Part shown: positions 15,837 through 22,830 of the stretch, in pieces
Layout of the letters: every line of letters starts with the position of its first letter
How positions within the stretch are numbered: the first letter of the stretch is position 1
DNA from: Rhodospirillales bacterium
GTDB taxonomy: Bacteria > Pseudomonadota > Alphaproteobacteria > Micavibrionales > Micavibrionaceae
Length of the DNA: 64,000 nucleotides
Assembly (NCBI GenBank): GCA_020638395.1
Contig: JACKIP010000007.1
Coordinates: forward strand, 19,206 to 83,205
Direction: 5' to 3'
Position numbers and translations under genes: made by a program
The notes under the pieces: generated by a model
Told to the model about the DNA's origin: nothing
Databases searched by the model: none
Seen by the model: the letters and a program-made list of their open reading frames with translations, nothing else

Positions 15837-16229
15837 TCATCTACCGGGTAGAAGCTCGGTCGGCTGGCAAATGTCGTTAGAATGACAGAATATTCCATCC
15901 GAGCGCGGAGGCGCGACGATGATAATGTCTGGAACGGTCCCGTACGGAAGGTTTCCCCAATTATTATAATATCTGCTGTCATAACGTCTATGATGATCGA
16001 AATTTAAATGCCGCGGATCTCCCGGGATAAAGTGAGGCTCTTGCCAGTATCCGCCCTGCTTCCCAGGATGAAAATGACGGCCATGCTGCGCACCATTGTG
16101 AGCGACGACCATGAATTCGGATGTCGGCGAGGCCTGTGGCAGGAGATCCGCCGTTTGCGTTGGTGCATCCTGTTGTGGAGAGGGATTTAGCAAAAGGGCC
16201 GCGGAAAAAGCAAGAGAAGCTATGGTCAT
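15837..16229 (-). CDS. Secreted His-rich hypothetical protein
   Basis: 130 residues from ATG 16229, chosen because GGAGG lies 5 bp before it (a longer form starts at 16244). Begins MTIASLAFSAALLLNPSPQ, a plausible signal peptide. The middle is rich in His, Tyr and Asn (HNGAQHGRHFHPGKQGGYW, then FDHHRRYDSRYYNNW), suggesting metal binding, and two cysteines lie in IFCHSNDICQ. No family recognised. An inverted repeat lies 40-75 bp upstream. It converges with the LapG-like gene, 11 bp apart. Confidence 0.65.
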   Translation of the reverse strand: MTIASLAFSAALLLNPSPQQDAPTQTADLLPQASPTSEFMVVAHNGAQHGRHFHPGKQGGYWQEPHFIPGDPRHLNFDHHRRYDSRYYNNWGNLPYGTVPDIIIVAPPRSDGIFCHSNDICQPTELLPGR

Positions 16230-16267
16230 ATCAACCTCCATCAAAAATTATGTGTTTTAAACAGATA

Positions 16268-16305
16268 CCATATTCTGGACAAAAGTCAATCTTTCCAGAA
16301 TATGG
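16268..16305. promoter_or_regulatory. 12-bp perfect inverted repeat upstream of the His-rich gene
   Basis: CCATATTCTGGA and TCCAGAATATGG are separated by 14 bp. They lie between the His-rich gene and the IS481 element. It could be an operator or a hairpin left from another repeat. Confidence 0.5.
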
Positions 16306-16307
16306 GG

Positions 16308-17324
16308 CTTACCTGTTTAGTCCCAGGGTGTGGAGGAATGGATCGATTTTAAAGCGTTCAGGTTCATTTGTCCATATTTTGCAAATATATTCGTAAGGTG
16401 TGAGACCTTTGAGCGTTTTGAGCCTTCGTGCGAAGTTGTAAGCCATCATGAAGGCATGCATATGTTCTTTAAGCTGCTCGTGTGAGCCATAATGGTATCG
16501 TTTGACGGTGGCGTCCTTGATCGTGCGGTTCATGCGCTCGACTTGGCCGTTTGTCCAGGGGTGCTTAACCTTGGTCAGCCGGTGTTCGATGTCGTTTTCC
16601 ATGCAAACCCGATCGAAGATATGCGCCCACGCCCACTTATCGGTTTCGCGGTTGGTGAACTGGATCCCGTTATCGGTCAGGATATGGGTGAGCTTGTAGG
16701 GAACGGCGGCAATCAGGTTGCGCAGGAATTCAGCCGCAATCATCTTTGTCTGCCGTTCGTGTAGCTCCACATACGCAAACTTTGACGTCCTGTCGATGGC
16801 GACAAACAAGTACAGCTTTCCTTCTTCCGTGCGGACTTCGGCAATGTCGATATGAAAGTACCCAATCGGATATTTCTTGAACTTCTTTTTTGGGGGCTTA
16901 TCCCCTTCGACCTCCGGCAGGCGGCTGATCCCATGGCGTTGATAACAGCGGTGCAGGGCTGAGCGTGACAAGTGCGGGATTGTTGCTTGCAGGGTATACA
17001 GGCAATCATCCAAAGGCAGGAGCGTATGCTTGCGCAAAGCAACGCACATTGCCTCTTCCTCTGGCGTTAAAACCGTAGAGCGGGGTTTTTTAGGCCCCAT
17101 CGGCGCATCGTGAACAAAATCTCGCTTGCGCCATTTGCTGATGGTTTTGTGGTTAATCCCGTGCTTCTCCGATAACGCCTTCAGGCTCTCTTCACTATTT
17201 TGTATTGCTCGACGCACGACCTCTGTCGTGCGGGCGCTTCCATGCAGTATTTGTCCCATAATGCCTCCTTGGTTAGAATCTCCTTATATAGGATTCCTCC
17301 ACACCCTGGGACTAAACACTTACC
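16308..17324. mobile_element. Complete IS481-family insertion sequence with target duplication
   Basis: Perfect 26-bp terminal inverted repeats at 16314-16339 and 17293-17318 (outer ends TGTTTAGTCCCAGGGTGTGG) enclose one transposase gene. The element is 1005 bp without the target duplication. CTTACC at 16308-16313 and 17319-17324 is the 6-bp duplication. The element sits at the left end of a 30-bp-armed inverted repeat (17319-17466). Confidence 0.95.
16309..17259 (-). CDS. IS481-family transposase
   Basis: DDE-type integrase-core transposase of 316 aa. An N-terminal helix-turn-helix region (ALSEKHGINHKTISKWRKRD) is followed by the catalytic core, with Asp in FHIDIAEVRTEEG, Asp in THILTDNGIQFTN and Glu in NGQVERMNRTIKD. 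The C-terminal LTPYEYICKIWTNEPERF is typical of the group. The stop codon TAA lies in the flanking target duplication, past the IS end, so the last two codons depend on the insertion site. The gene looks intact and the element possibly active. Confidence 0.95.
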   Translation of the reverse strand: MGQILHGSARTTEVVRRAIQNSEESLKALSEKHGINHKTISKWRKRDFVHDAPMGPKKPRSTVLTPEEEAMCVALRKHTLLPLDDCLYTLQATIPHLSRSALHRCYQRHGISRLPEVEGDKPPKKKFKKYPIGYFHIDIAEVRTEEGKLYLFVAIDRTSKFAYVELHERQTKMIAAEFLRNLIAAVPYKLTHILTDNGIQFTNRETDKWAWAHIFDRVCMENDIEHRLTKVKHPWTNGQVERMNRTIKDATVKRYHYGSHEQLKEHMHAFMMAYNFARRLKTLKGLTPYEYICKIWTNEPERFKIDPFLHTLGLNR

Positions 17325-17466
17325 AACTCTCAATTTCGTCATTACACGCTTTTTTCTGTCCGCAGGGACGAAGAAAAAATGCGTGTAATCCACTGTTTGT
17401 CCAAATAATATGGATTACACGGACTTTTGCGAAAGCCGTGTAATGACGAAATTGAGAGTTGGTAAG
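17319..17466. repeat. 148-bp inverted-repeat element with 30-bp arms
   Basis: Arms 17319-17348 and 17437-17466 are perfect reverse complements, with outer sequence CTTACCAACTCTCAATTTCG. The inside holds a second pair, GTGTAATCC and GGATTACAC. The IS481 element inserted exactly at its left tip. Related GTGTGATCC/GTGTGATGACG motifs occur at 42407-42440 and in repeat E. Confidence 0.8.
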
Positions 17467-17484
17467 CAGATCCACACAGATTTC

Positions 17485-17513
17485 TTGACATTTCTCCTTT
17501 TGGAGCGTAAATT
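17485..17513 (+). promoter_or_regulatory. Candidate sigma-70 promoter
   Basis: TTGACA at 17485-17490, a 17-bp spacer and TAAATT at 17508-17513, about 50 bp before the chosen start of the glycine-zipper protein gene and just outside the inverted-repeat element. Confidence 0.6.
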
Positions 17514-17561
17514 CCCTGTAAATTGAAGGGTCGTTTTTACAAACAAGAAAGCAGGTTTATT

Positions 17562-18038
17562 ATGAGTAGTGTTTCTGAATTTTTTAACAAAGATTCTGGA
17601 TCTTTGAACGGAAAAATCGCTGCTGTTGCGGTATCCGCCGCTGTTGCGTTGGGGGGGGGCGGATGCGCCGGGATGCCTATGTCACGAGCAGATGGACAAG
17701 CGATAGGCGGTGGGCTTGGGGCTCTTCTTGGCACTGCTGTTGTTGATGGTATGGGGCGTCGTGGCTACCGGGGCTATGTGCGCGATGGTGCTGTCATCGG
17801 AGCAACGACGGCGATTGGTGTCGGCTTAGGCGGGGCTGCGGCATCCGCTCAGGGAAACTGTGTTGAAAGATCCAGCACAACGGCGAGCACTGGTTATAAT
17901 AGTGGGCGCGTGACTAATAGAAGTGGCGATGTCGTTGTGACCAGAGACTGTGAACAAAGACAAGCGTATCGTGGAACGCCCGGTGTTAATTCAGGCGGTC
18001 GTTACGTGGATATCCCCTTGCTTTCTCCCGTACGTTAA
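17562..18038 (+). CDS. Glycine-zipper lipoprotein-like hypothetical protein
   Basis: 158 residues from ATG 17562; an upstream start at 17523 would begin only about 10 bp past the predicted promoter. A segment of Ala and Gly leads to GGGGCAGMPMS, resembling a lipoprotein signal but with a long N-terminal region. Two glycine-zipper stretches follow (AIGGGLGALLGTAVVDGM and AVIGATTAIGVGLGGAAAS). A later VTRDCEQRQAYR segment recalls small outer-membrane lipoproteins with a glycine zipper. Exact family not recognised; likely envelope-located. A terminator lies 70 bp downstream. Confidence 0.7.
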   Translation: MSSVSEFFNKDSGSLNGKIAAVAVSAAVALGGGGCAGMPMSRADGQAIGGGLGALLGTAVVDGMGRRGYRGYVRDGAVIGATTAIGVGLGGAAASAQGNCVERSSTTASTGYNSGRVTNRSGDVVVTRDCEQRQAYRGTPGVNSGGRYVDIPLLSPVR

Positions 18039-18107
18039 TTTTCGTGATACCAGCCTAACGTGAGGCGCGCTGTGGTGCGTTGCTGGGTTGACACAGATAT
18101 GAATGCA

Positions 18108-18129
18108 AGGAGGCGTTTTTACGCCTCCT
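18108..18129 (+). terminator. Hairpin terminator
   Basis: AGGAGGCG, a TTTTTA loop and CGCCTCCT give an 8-bp GC-rich stem, followed by GTTATTTTG. The T run is weak but the stem is strong. It would end transcripts of the glycine-zipper gene. Confidence 0.7.
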
Positions 18130-18162
18130 GTTATTTTGAGCGGAGTGAAAAGTTTTTTACTC

Positions 18163-18487
18163 TATGGAAAACTCTGCAAAAGTCTGTAATTTTACAGGAT
18201 CATCACTTACTGCCCGTCAAAACTTAATTTTTCGTCATTGCCTGAATTGTTGAAGGTGATTTAGGGTAATCCATTGATATTTATAAGTGTTTATGGATTC
18301 CTCTGGGATTTTCTGCGAAAATCCGGGGAATGATAGATGTCTGATTTTTTAATGTGAAGGACTATATCTGCGACAATTCAGGCAATGACAGTTTGAAAGG
18401 TTGTCTCAAAATTATTTAGAGCCGCCATAAGACCATTCGCCTATGGCTCAGGATGGCGACTTTGGGCTTTTTGCAGAAGGTTTTATC
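18163..18487. mobile_element. Family B element split by family A repeat (nested)
   Basis: The left end TATGGAAAACTCTGCAAAAG lies at 18163 and runs to about 18215. A family A repeat (18233-18334) and a second A half (18366-18391) follow. The right half of B resumes at about 18435 with TTCGCCTATGGCTCAGGATG and ends GGGCTTTTTGCAGAAGG. Both halves are degenerate, so this is an old nested structure. Confidence 0.6.
18233..18334. repeat. Repeat family A copy 5
   Basis: CGTCATTGCCTGAATTGTTG at the left end and GGGGAATGATAG at the right, with ATTTTCTGCGAAAAT as an internal hairpin. It lies inside the split family B element. Confidence 0.75.
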
Positions 18488-18554
18488 GGTCAAATGCAAT
18501 TGACATGGGGCACAAGCGCCCCTTCTGTGCCAGCCAGGTATTGTGAGCAAGCCT

Positions 18555-19034
18555 TTACTGAATCTGCAGGCCGTTGCGGGTGTAGAGGCCGATAATCTGG
18601 TCTTTGAAGTCATCGTACAGATAAAACATATCATCCGTTTCCAGACTGGTGATTTTGTAAACCTCATCCACAGATCTCATAACCCGGCGTTTGTCGTATC
18701 CACCAAGTTTATAAAAATTGGGGCCGACATGCAGGTAGGGAACACCGCCCTTAACGGTCTGGTCCATGATAATTCCTGCGCGGTAGAATCCGTCAATCAG
18801 ATCCAGCCCGCTCTCGGACTGCTGTATCCAGACATCCGGACTCCATTTTTCGCGATCCCATTGGTGATTGTGCACATCCTTGCTGTGTTCCAGATAAGGC
18901 TGGCTAAAATCCAGTGTTTCAAAGTGTCCAAACCCCCAACTGAATATCCATGGCTTGGGATCGGCTGATGCCGGGGAGGGGAGGGCAGACACGAGGCAGG
19001 CTGTGCACATCAGAGCCAGAAACTTTTTATTCAT
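18555..19034 (-). CDS. Secreted hypothetical protein
   Basis: 159 residues. The signal peptide is clear: MNKKFLALMCTACLVSALPS, then ASA before DPKPW. The mature part is rich in aromatic and acidic residues (IFSWGFGHFETLDFSQPYLE, DVWIQQSESGLDLIDGFYRA), with GNSHT-like motifs absent. No family recognised. The conserved-looking HNHQWDREKWSPD might bind metal or sugar, but this is not supported. Single gene, divergent from the FlgC-like gene across 65 bp. Confidence 0.7.
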   Translation of the reverse strand: MNKKFLALMCTACLVSALPSPASADPKPWIFSWGFGHFETLDFSQPYLEHSKDVHNHQWDREKWSPDVWIQQSESGLDLIDGFYRAGIIMDQTVKGGVPYLHVGPNFYKLGGYDKRRVMRSVDEVYKITSLETDDMFYLYDDFKDQIIGLYTRNGLQIQ

Positions 19035-19092
19035 AAAGACGCCTTTTTTTGCAAAAACTAGTTATAAAACGGTTAACTTTTCCATGTTATCA

Positions 19093-19108
19093 TTAAATTA
19101 TGATTAAC
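19093..19108. promoter_or_regulatory. CtrA-type box overlapping the FlgC-like start
   Basis: TTAA, seven bases, then TTAAC: a perfect TTAA-N7-TTAA half-site pair. It spans the ATG at 19100, so if functional the real start may be the next ATG at 19112. The region is AT-rich, so chance is possible. Confidence 0.35.
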
Positions 19109-19504
19109 GCTATGTCAATTGCTCTGTCAGGGTTGATGGCCAGTTCACGGCAGGCCGATACGGCGGCGCAGAACATTGCAAATGTTGGCACCAGCGGGGC
19201 GCTGTCTCCGGAAACGCCGGGTCCTGCACCTTATAATGCCCGTCTGACGACCCAAACGGCTCTTGCCGGGGGCGGGGTGCGGGCGGAGACGGCGATTCGA
19301 TCTCCGGGGTTTGTTCCGGCCTATGATCCGGGCTCTCCTTTTTCCAATAAAGACGGGTATATCGGAGTCCCGAACGTTGATCTGGGGGAAGAGATTATTA
19401 CCCTGAAGATGGCGGAGCTGACCTATAAAGCCAACGTCAAAACACTGGAAGCCGTACAAAATATGAGTGAAGAGCTTCTGAACGCATTTGATGAAAAAAT
19501 CTGA
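19100..19504 (+). CDS. FlgC-like flagellar basal-body rod protein
   Basis: Rod-type flagellar protein of 134 aa, FlgC-sized. The N-terminal rod motif is IALSGLMASSRQADTAAQNI with ANVGT, and the C-terminal rod domain is GVPNVDLGEEIITLKMAEL, TYKANVKTLEAVQNM. In flagella FlgC builds the proximal rod. No other flagellar gene lies near it, so it is an orphan or remote copy. An in-frame ATG at 19112 is an alternative start. A CtrA-type box overlaps the start region. Confidence 0.8.
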   Translation: MINAMSIALSGLMASSRQADTAAQNIANVGTSGALSPETPGPAPYNARLTTQTALAGGGVRAETAIRSPGFVPAYDPGSPFSNKDGYIGVPNVDLGEEIITLKMAELTYKANVKTLEAVQNMSEELLNAFDEKI

Positions 19505-19712
19505 TCTGTGGTCACGCCGATCTTTTTCCCTCTAAATATGCATTTTTGGTATACTATATATACGTGATGCGATTCTTCCGCCCTCTGGCCCAAGGAAATC
19601 TTTTGACTGTTGTTCCAACACTTCATCACAGAGTTTTGATCCGGCGACATTTTGATTTCGCCCCGCCCTTACCCCCTCCCGTTTTTATCCCCCCACCTGA
19701 AAGGAGTGCCTC

Positions 19713-20459
19713 ATGAGCAAAAAGTCCCGTCGTAACACCGCACCATCTTCCACCTCCGCGACGAATATCCAGCCCCTTCACGGCGGAAGTGGGTGGCACC
19801 CGATAGAAGAAGATCTGGAGGCGCACCGGGACAAAAAATATCTTAAAACCGTGAAACCCCGCTCGAAACGGCAGGAAGAACTGATGTCTGCCATAAAGTC
19901 ATATAACTTGACGATGGCGATCGGACCTGCCGGGACCGGCAAGACCTATCTGGCGATTTCTGCCGCGGTTGAAGCTTTGGAAAAGGGGGAGGTTGAGCGC
20001 ATTATCCTGTCCCGACCGGCTATGGAGGCCGGGGAATCTCTTGGATATTTGCCGGGAGATATGCAGGAAAAGATGGCGCCCTATCTGCGGCCGCTCTATG
20101 ACGCTCTGGGTGACCGCATGGGAGGAAAACGGGTCCGGCAATTGCTGGATGACGGAACGATTGAAATTGCCCCGGTCGGGTTTATGCGGGGACGAACCCT
20201 GAATAATGCGTTTGTTGTGATTGATGAGGCACAGAACTGCACCTATGGACAGTTGAAAATGTTGCTCTCTCGTTTGGGGTGGCACTCCAGAATGGTCGTC
20301 ACCGGAGATCCGGAGCAATCTGATCTTCTGGACGGAATGTCTGGTCTGGCGGATGTCGCCAAACGGTTTGAGCCTCTCAAAAACATTGCTGTGATCTATC
20401 TGAAGCAGGACGATATTGTCCGTCATCCTCTTGTTGCGGAAATGCTGGGGGTTTTATAA
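19713..20459 (+). CDS. PhoH-family ATPase
   Basis: Cytoplasmic ATP-binding protein of the PhoH family, linked in other bacteria to RNA metabolism and phosphate stress. After a basic, low-complexity N-terminus, the ATPase core shows Walker A GPAGTGKTYLA, RPAMEAGESLGYLPGD, and Walker B FVVIDEAQNC with the sensor VVTGDPEQSD. 248 aa, the shorter form without a PIN or KH extension. A strong ribosome site (AAGGAG) precedes ATG 19713. The heat-shock sigma gene follows about 110 bp later. Confidence 0.92.
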   Translation: MSKKSRRNTAPSSTSATNIQPLHGGSGWHPIEEDLEAHRDKKYLKTVKPRSKRQEELMSAIKSYNLTMAIGPAGTGKTYLAISAAVEALEKGEVERIILSRPAMEAGESLGYLPGDMQEKMAPYLRPLYDALGDRMGGKRVRQLLDDGTIEIAPVGFMRGRTLNNAFVVIDEAQNCTYGQLKMLLSRLGWHSRMVVTGDPEQSDLLDGMSGLADVAKRFEPLKNIAVIYLKQDDIVRHPLVAEMLGVL

Positions 20460-20571
20460 ATACGTGTGTATGTAAAGACAATTTTTTTATTTTATGCGTA
20501 ACGTTTTTGGAGTTTGGTTCGTATATCTTCATATAAGACAAAATCAGTCATATTTAATATGAGGTATTTAA

Positions 20572-21462
20572 ATGGTCCATATCGACGATCCGGTTACACA
20601 AAAAGCTAATCTGAACTATATCCGCACAGCGATGAAAACGCCGCTCCTTGAACGTGAGGAGGAGAAAGAGCTTGCTATGCGCTGGAAGCATCAGCGTGAC
20701 GAGAAAGCGCTGCATACCCTGATCGAGTCATACACCAGGCTGGTTGTTTCCATCGCTTCGAAGTTTAAGCATTATGGATTGCCCATGGGCGACCTGATCC
20801 AGGAAGGGAATGTCGGTTTGATGCAGGCGGCTTCGCGCTTTGAACCGGAGCGTGATCTGCGCTTTTCCACCTATGCGTCATGGTGGGTGCGCTCGACGAT
20901 ACAGGATTACATTCTGCGCAATTGGTCGATTGTCCGGACGGGGACGACCTCCGCCCAGAAATCGCTGTTCTTTAACTACCGCCGCCTGCGGGCCGCGATT
21001 GAAGGGCGGGAAGAGGTCGAGGCCCTGAACGATAATCACCGGCAGGAAATTGCAACGGCGCTTAATGTTAAACTCCGGGATGTTGAAGATATGGAGCAAC
21101 GACTGTCCGGCGGGGATTCTTCTTTGAATGCCAGAATCTCTGAGGATGGTGATGATGAGTGGCAAAATATGATTGCCGATGAGGATGCGCTGAACCCCGA
21201 AGATGTTGTGATTGGTATGAAGGATGCGGAATCCCGGACGAAATGGCTTAATCAGGCGCTGGGAGAGCTTACCGATCGTGAGCAGCAGATTATCCGCCAG
21301 CGGCACCTGACCCATGATGGGATCACGCTGGAGCAGTTGGGCGATGTCTTGGGGGTCAGCAAGGAGCGGGTCCGTCAACTGGAGCAGCGCGCCATGGGGA
21401 AATTAAAGACGTATTTTTCAAAAAATCTTGATGATCCCCGGAACTGGTTATCGGAAGGATAA
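20572..21462 (+). CDS. rpoH: RNA polymerase sigma factor RpoH
   Basis: Heat-shock sigma factor (sigma-32 type) directing RNA polymerase to heat-shock promoters. 296 aa. Region 2 is seen in YTRLVVSIASKFKHYGLPMG, DLIQEGNVGLMQA and the FSTYASWWVRSTIQDYILRN block. The RpoH-specific box is QKSLFFNYRRLR, and region 4 is LTDREQQIIRQRHL with LGVSKERVRQLEQRA. Single gene with its own terminator. Confidence 0.96.
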   Translation: MVHIDDPVTQKANLNYIRTAMKTPLLEREEEKELAMRWKHQRDEKALHTLIESYTRLVVSIASKFKHYGLPMGDLIQEGNVGLMQAASRFEPERDLRFSTYASWWVRSTIQDYILRNWSIVRTGTTSAQKSLFFNYRRLRAAIEGREEVEALNDNHRQEIATALNVKLRDVEDMEQRLSGGDSSLNARISEDGDDEWQNMIADEDALNPEDVVIGMKDAESRTKWLNQALGELTDREQQIIRQRHLTHDGITLEQLGDVLGVSKERVRQLEQRAMGKLKTYFSKNLDDPRNWLSEG

Positions 21463-21491
21463 GTGTTTTTTTCTATCATAATTTGTTCTGA

Positions 21492-21523
21492 AACGCGCGG
21501 TTTATGGGGCTTGCGCGTTTTTT
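21492..21523 (+). terminator. Terminator of rpoH
   Basis: AACGCGC, a 14-base loop and GCGCGTT followed by six T residues, 30 bp after the rpoH stop. Confidence 0.75.
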
Positions 21524-21564
21524 CTTGCGTTTAAATTGTTTTTTACTTCGAATTTGATCCTTCA

Positions 21565-21579
21565 TTAAGATCTCATTAA
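21565..21579. promoter_or_regulatory. CtrA-binding box upstream of flp pilin
   Basis: TTAAGATCTCATTAA is a perfect TTAA-N7-TTAA, 88 bp before the flp start. CtrA is known to activate the Flp pilin gene pilA in Caulobacter, so the placement fits a cell-cycle-controlled pilin promoter. Confidence 0.65.
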
Positions 21580-21666
21580 ACGGCTTTTGCTAATCTGGGA
21601 TACAGAGGTTGGGAAATCTCGGACTTGAAACTTTAAAACTAAAAAACTGAACTTAGGAGATAGAAA

Positions 21667-21849
21667 ATGCTTAACAAACTATACACATATCTAAAAAGAG
21701 AAGATGGTGCGACCGCGATTGAATACGGTCTGATTGCCGGTCTTCTGTCCCTTTTGATTGTTGCCGGCCTGGTTGTCGCAGGTCCTGAGCTGCAAGGTAT
21801 CTTTGATAATATTGGTACATCTTTGGCTGATGCGAATGCTGGTGGTTAA
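21667..21849 (+). CDS. Flp-family type IVb pilin (first copy)
   Basis: Major subunit of Tad/Flp pili, 60 aa. A short basic leader ends in REDG, and the mature N-terminus ATAIEYGLIAG follows with the Glu and Tyr conserved in Flp pilins, then a single hydrophobic helix (about 25-42). It is cleaved by the CpaA peptidase encoded downstream. The gene has a strong AGGAG ribosome site, a CtrA-type box upstream and a hairpin after its stop that may favour its expression over downstream genes. Confidence 0.93.
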   Translation: MLNKLYTYLKREDGATAIEYGLIAGLLSLLIVAGLVVAGPELQGIFDNIGTSLADANAGG

Positions 21850-21876
21850 TCAGTCTATCTGAAATCAAAAAAGGAG

Positions 21877-21907
21877 AGCCCGCTTGGAAATTTTTTGCGA
21901 GCGGGCT
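21877..21907 (+). terminator. Intergenic hairpin between the two pilin genes
   Basis: AGCCCGCT and AGCGGGCT form a stem around a 15-base loop, followed by TTCTGTTT. The T run is imperfect, so it may be a partial terminator giving high levels of the first pilin transcript. Confidence 0.6.
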
Positions 21908-21932
21908 TTCTGTTTAAAGAAGGATGGATTTC

Positions 21933-22112
21933 ATGTTTCTAAAACAGATTAAACAATATGCTACATCAGACTCCGGGGCGACGGCGATTGAATACGGTCT
22001 GATTGCCGGACTGCTCAGCATTTTAATTATTACCGGATTGCTGGTGGCGGGGCCTGAAGTGGAAAGCCTGTTTAACAGCATTGGCACAGAACTCGCAAAC
22101 GCAAACTCGTAA
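21933..22112 (+). CDS. Flp-family type IVb pilin (second copy)
   Basis: 59 aa from ATG 21933, chosen because AGGA at 21921 is 9 bp away, while the earlier ATG (21924) overlaps that site. It shares SGATAIEYGLIAGLLSILI with the first pilin and differs in leader and tail (GTELANANS). It could be a minor or alternative pilin produced by tandem duplication. Followed by cpaA after 32 bp. Confidence 0.92.
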   Translation: MFLKQIKQYATSDSGATAIEYGLIAGLLSILIITGLLVAGPEVESLFNSIGTELANANS

Positions 22113-22144
22113 AAATTTAAAAGCACAAAAATAAGAGCGGGGCT

Positions 22145-22702
22145 ATGGTCGGACTAATTTTATATTTAACCGGGATTCTGGTGGCATGCGCCTGTGGGGT
22201 TATGGCGTCGATTTCTGACTGGAAAGGGATGAAGATCCCGAATTTATATCCCGGTATTATCATCCTGGCATTTGGAATTTCATTTGCGGGGGCCTCACTG
22301 GGAGGATACCCAGAAATTTTTGCCGGGTGGAGCGCTCATCTTTTATCCGCCGGTCTGGTCCTTGCCGGCAGTTTTATTTTATATGCAACTATCCGGTTCG
22401 GAGCCGGAGATTCAAAACTTATAACAGCTTACGCACTCTGGCTTCCTCCGTCGATGTTGATCCTTTTTTTGTTTTTTGTGTCTTTGATCGGGGCGGGGCT
22501 GTCCACTTTTGCAATTATTGTCAAAAAAAACAGACCTTTCAAAAATCCGGCAGAGGGGAGTTGGGTTGCAAAATTGCAGGAAGGTCAAAGCGTTGTCCCC
22601 TATGGAATTGCAATTGCCGGCGGGGCGATTGTTGCTTTTTTATCGCATGGGTACGTGGATCCCGTGATTCTGGAATGTTTTTTGCAGACAGGGTGTTCAT
22701 AG
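22145..22702 (+). CDS. cpaA: Prepilin peptidase CpaA
   Basis: Membrane aspartate protease (A24 family) that cuts the leader of Flp pilins. 185 aa with several membrane helices. The catalytic aspartates fit Asp25 in SISDWKGMKIPN and Asp89 in FGAGDSKL, the GxGD motif. It is followed after about 130 bp by cpaB. Confidence 0.93.
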   Translation: MVGLILYLTGILVACACGVMASISDWKGMKIPNLYPGIIILAFGISFAGASLGGYPEIFAGWSAHLLSAGLVLAGSFILYATIRFGAGDSKLITAYALWLPPSMLILFLFFVSLIGAGLSTFAIIVKKNRPFKNPAEGSWVAKLQEGQSVVPYGIAIAGGAIVAFLSHGYVDPVILECFLQTGCS

Positions 22703-22830
22703 TTTGTTAATATGAAACCTGTAGTTCTATATTCAGAGCGTTCTTTTAAAACATTCTTTCTAACTTATCCACACGGCAGCGGTTGCCACAACTTAAATGA
22801 CAGACCTCTTTTCTCTATAGGGGGAGCAAT

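Larger units (their letters stand above)
18039..18554. other. Repeat-filled intergenic region
   Basis: 516 bp. It holds a terminator (18108-18129) and a family B element apparently split by family A sequence (18163-18487). No gene supported. Confidence 0.7.
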
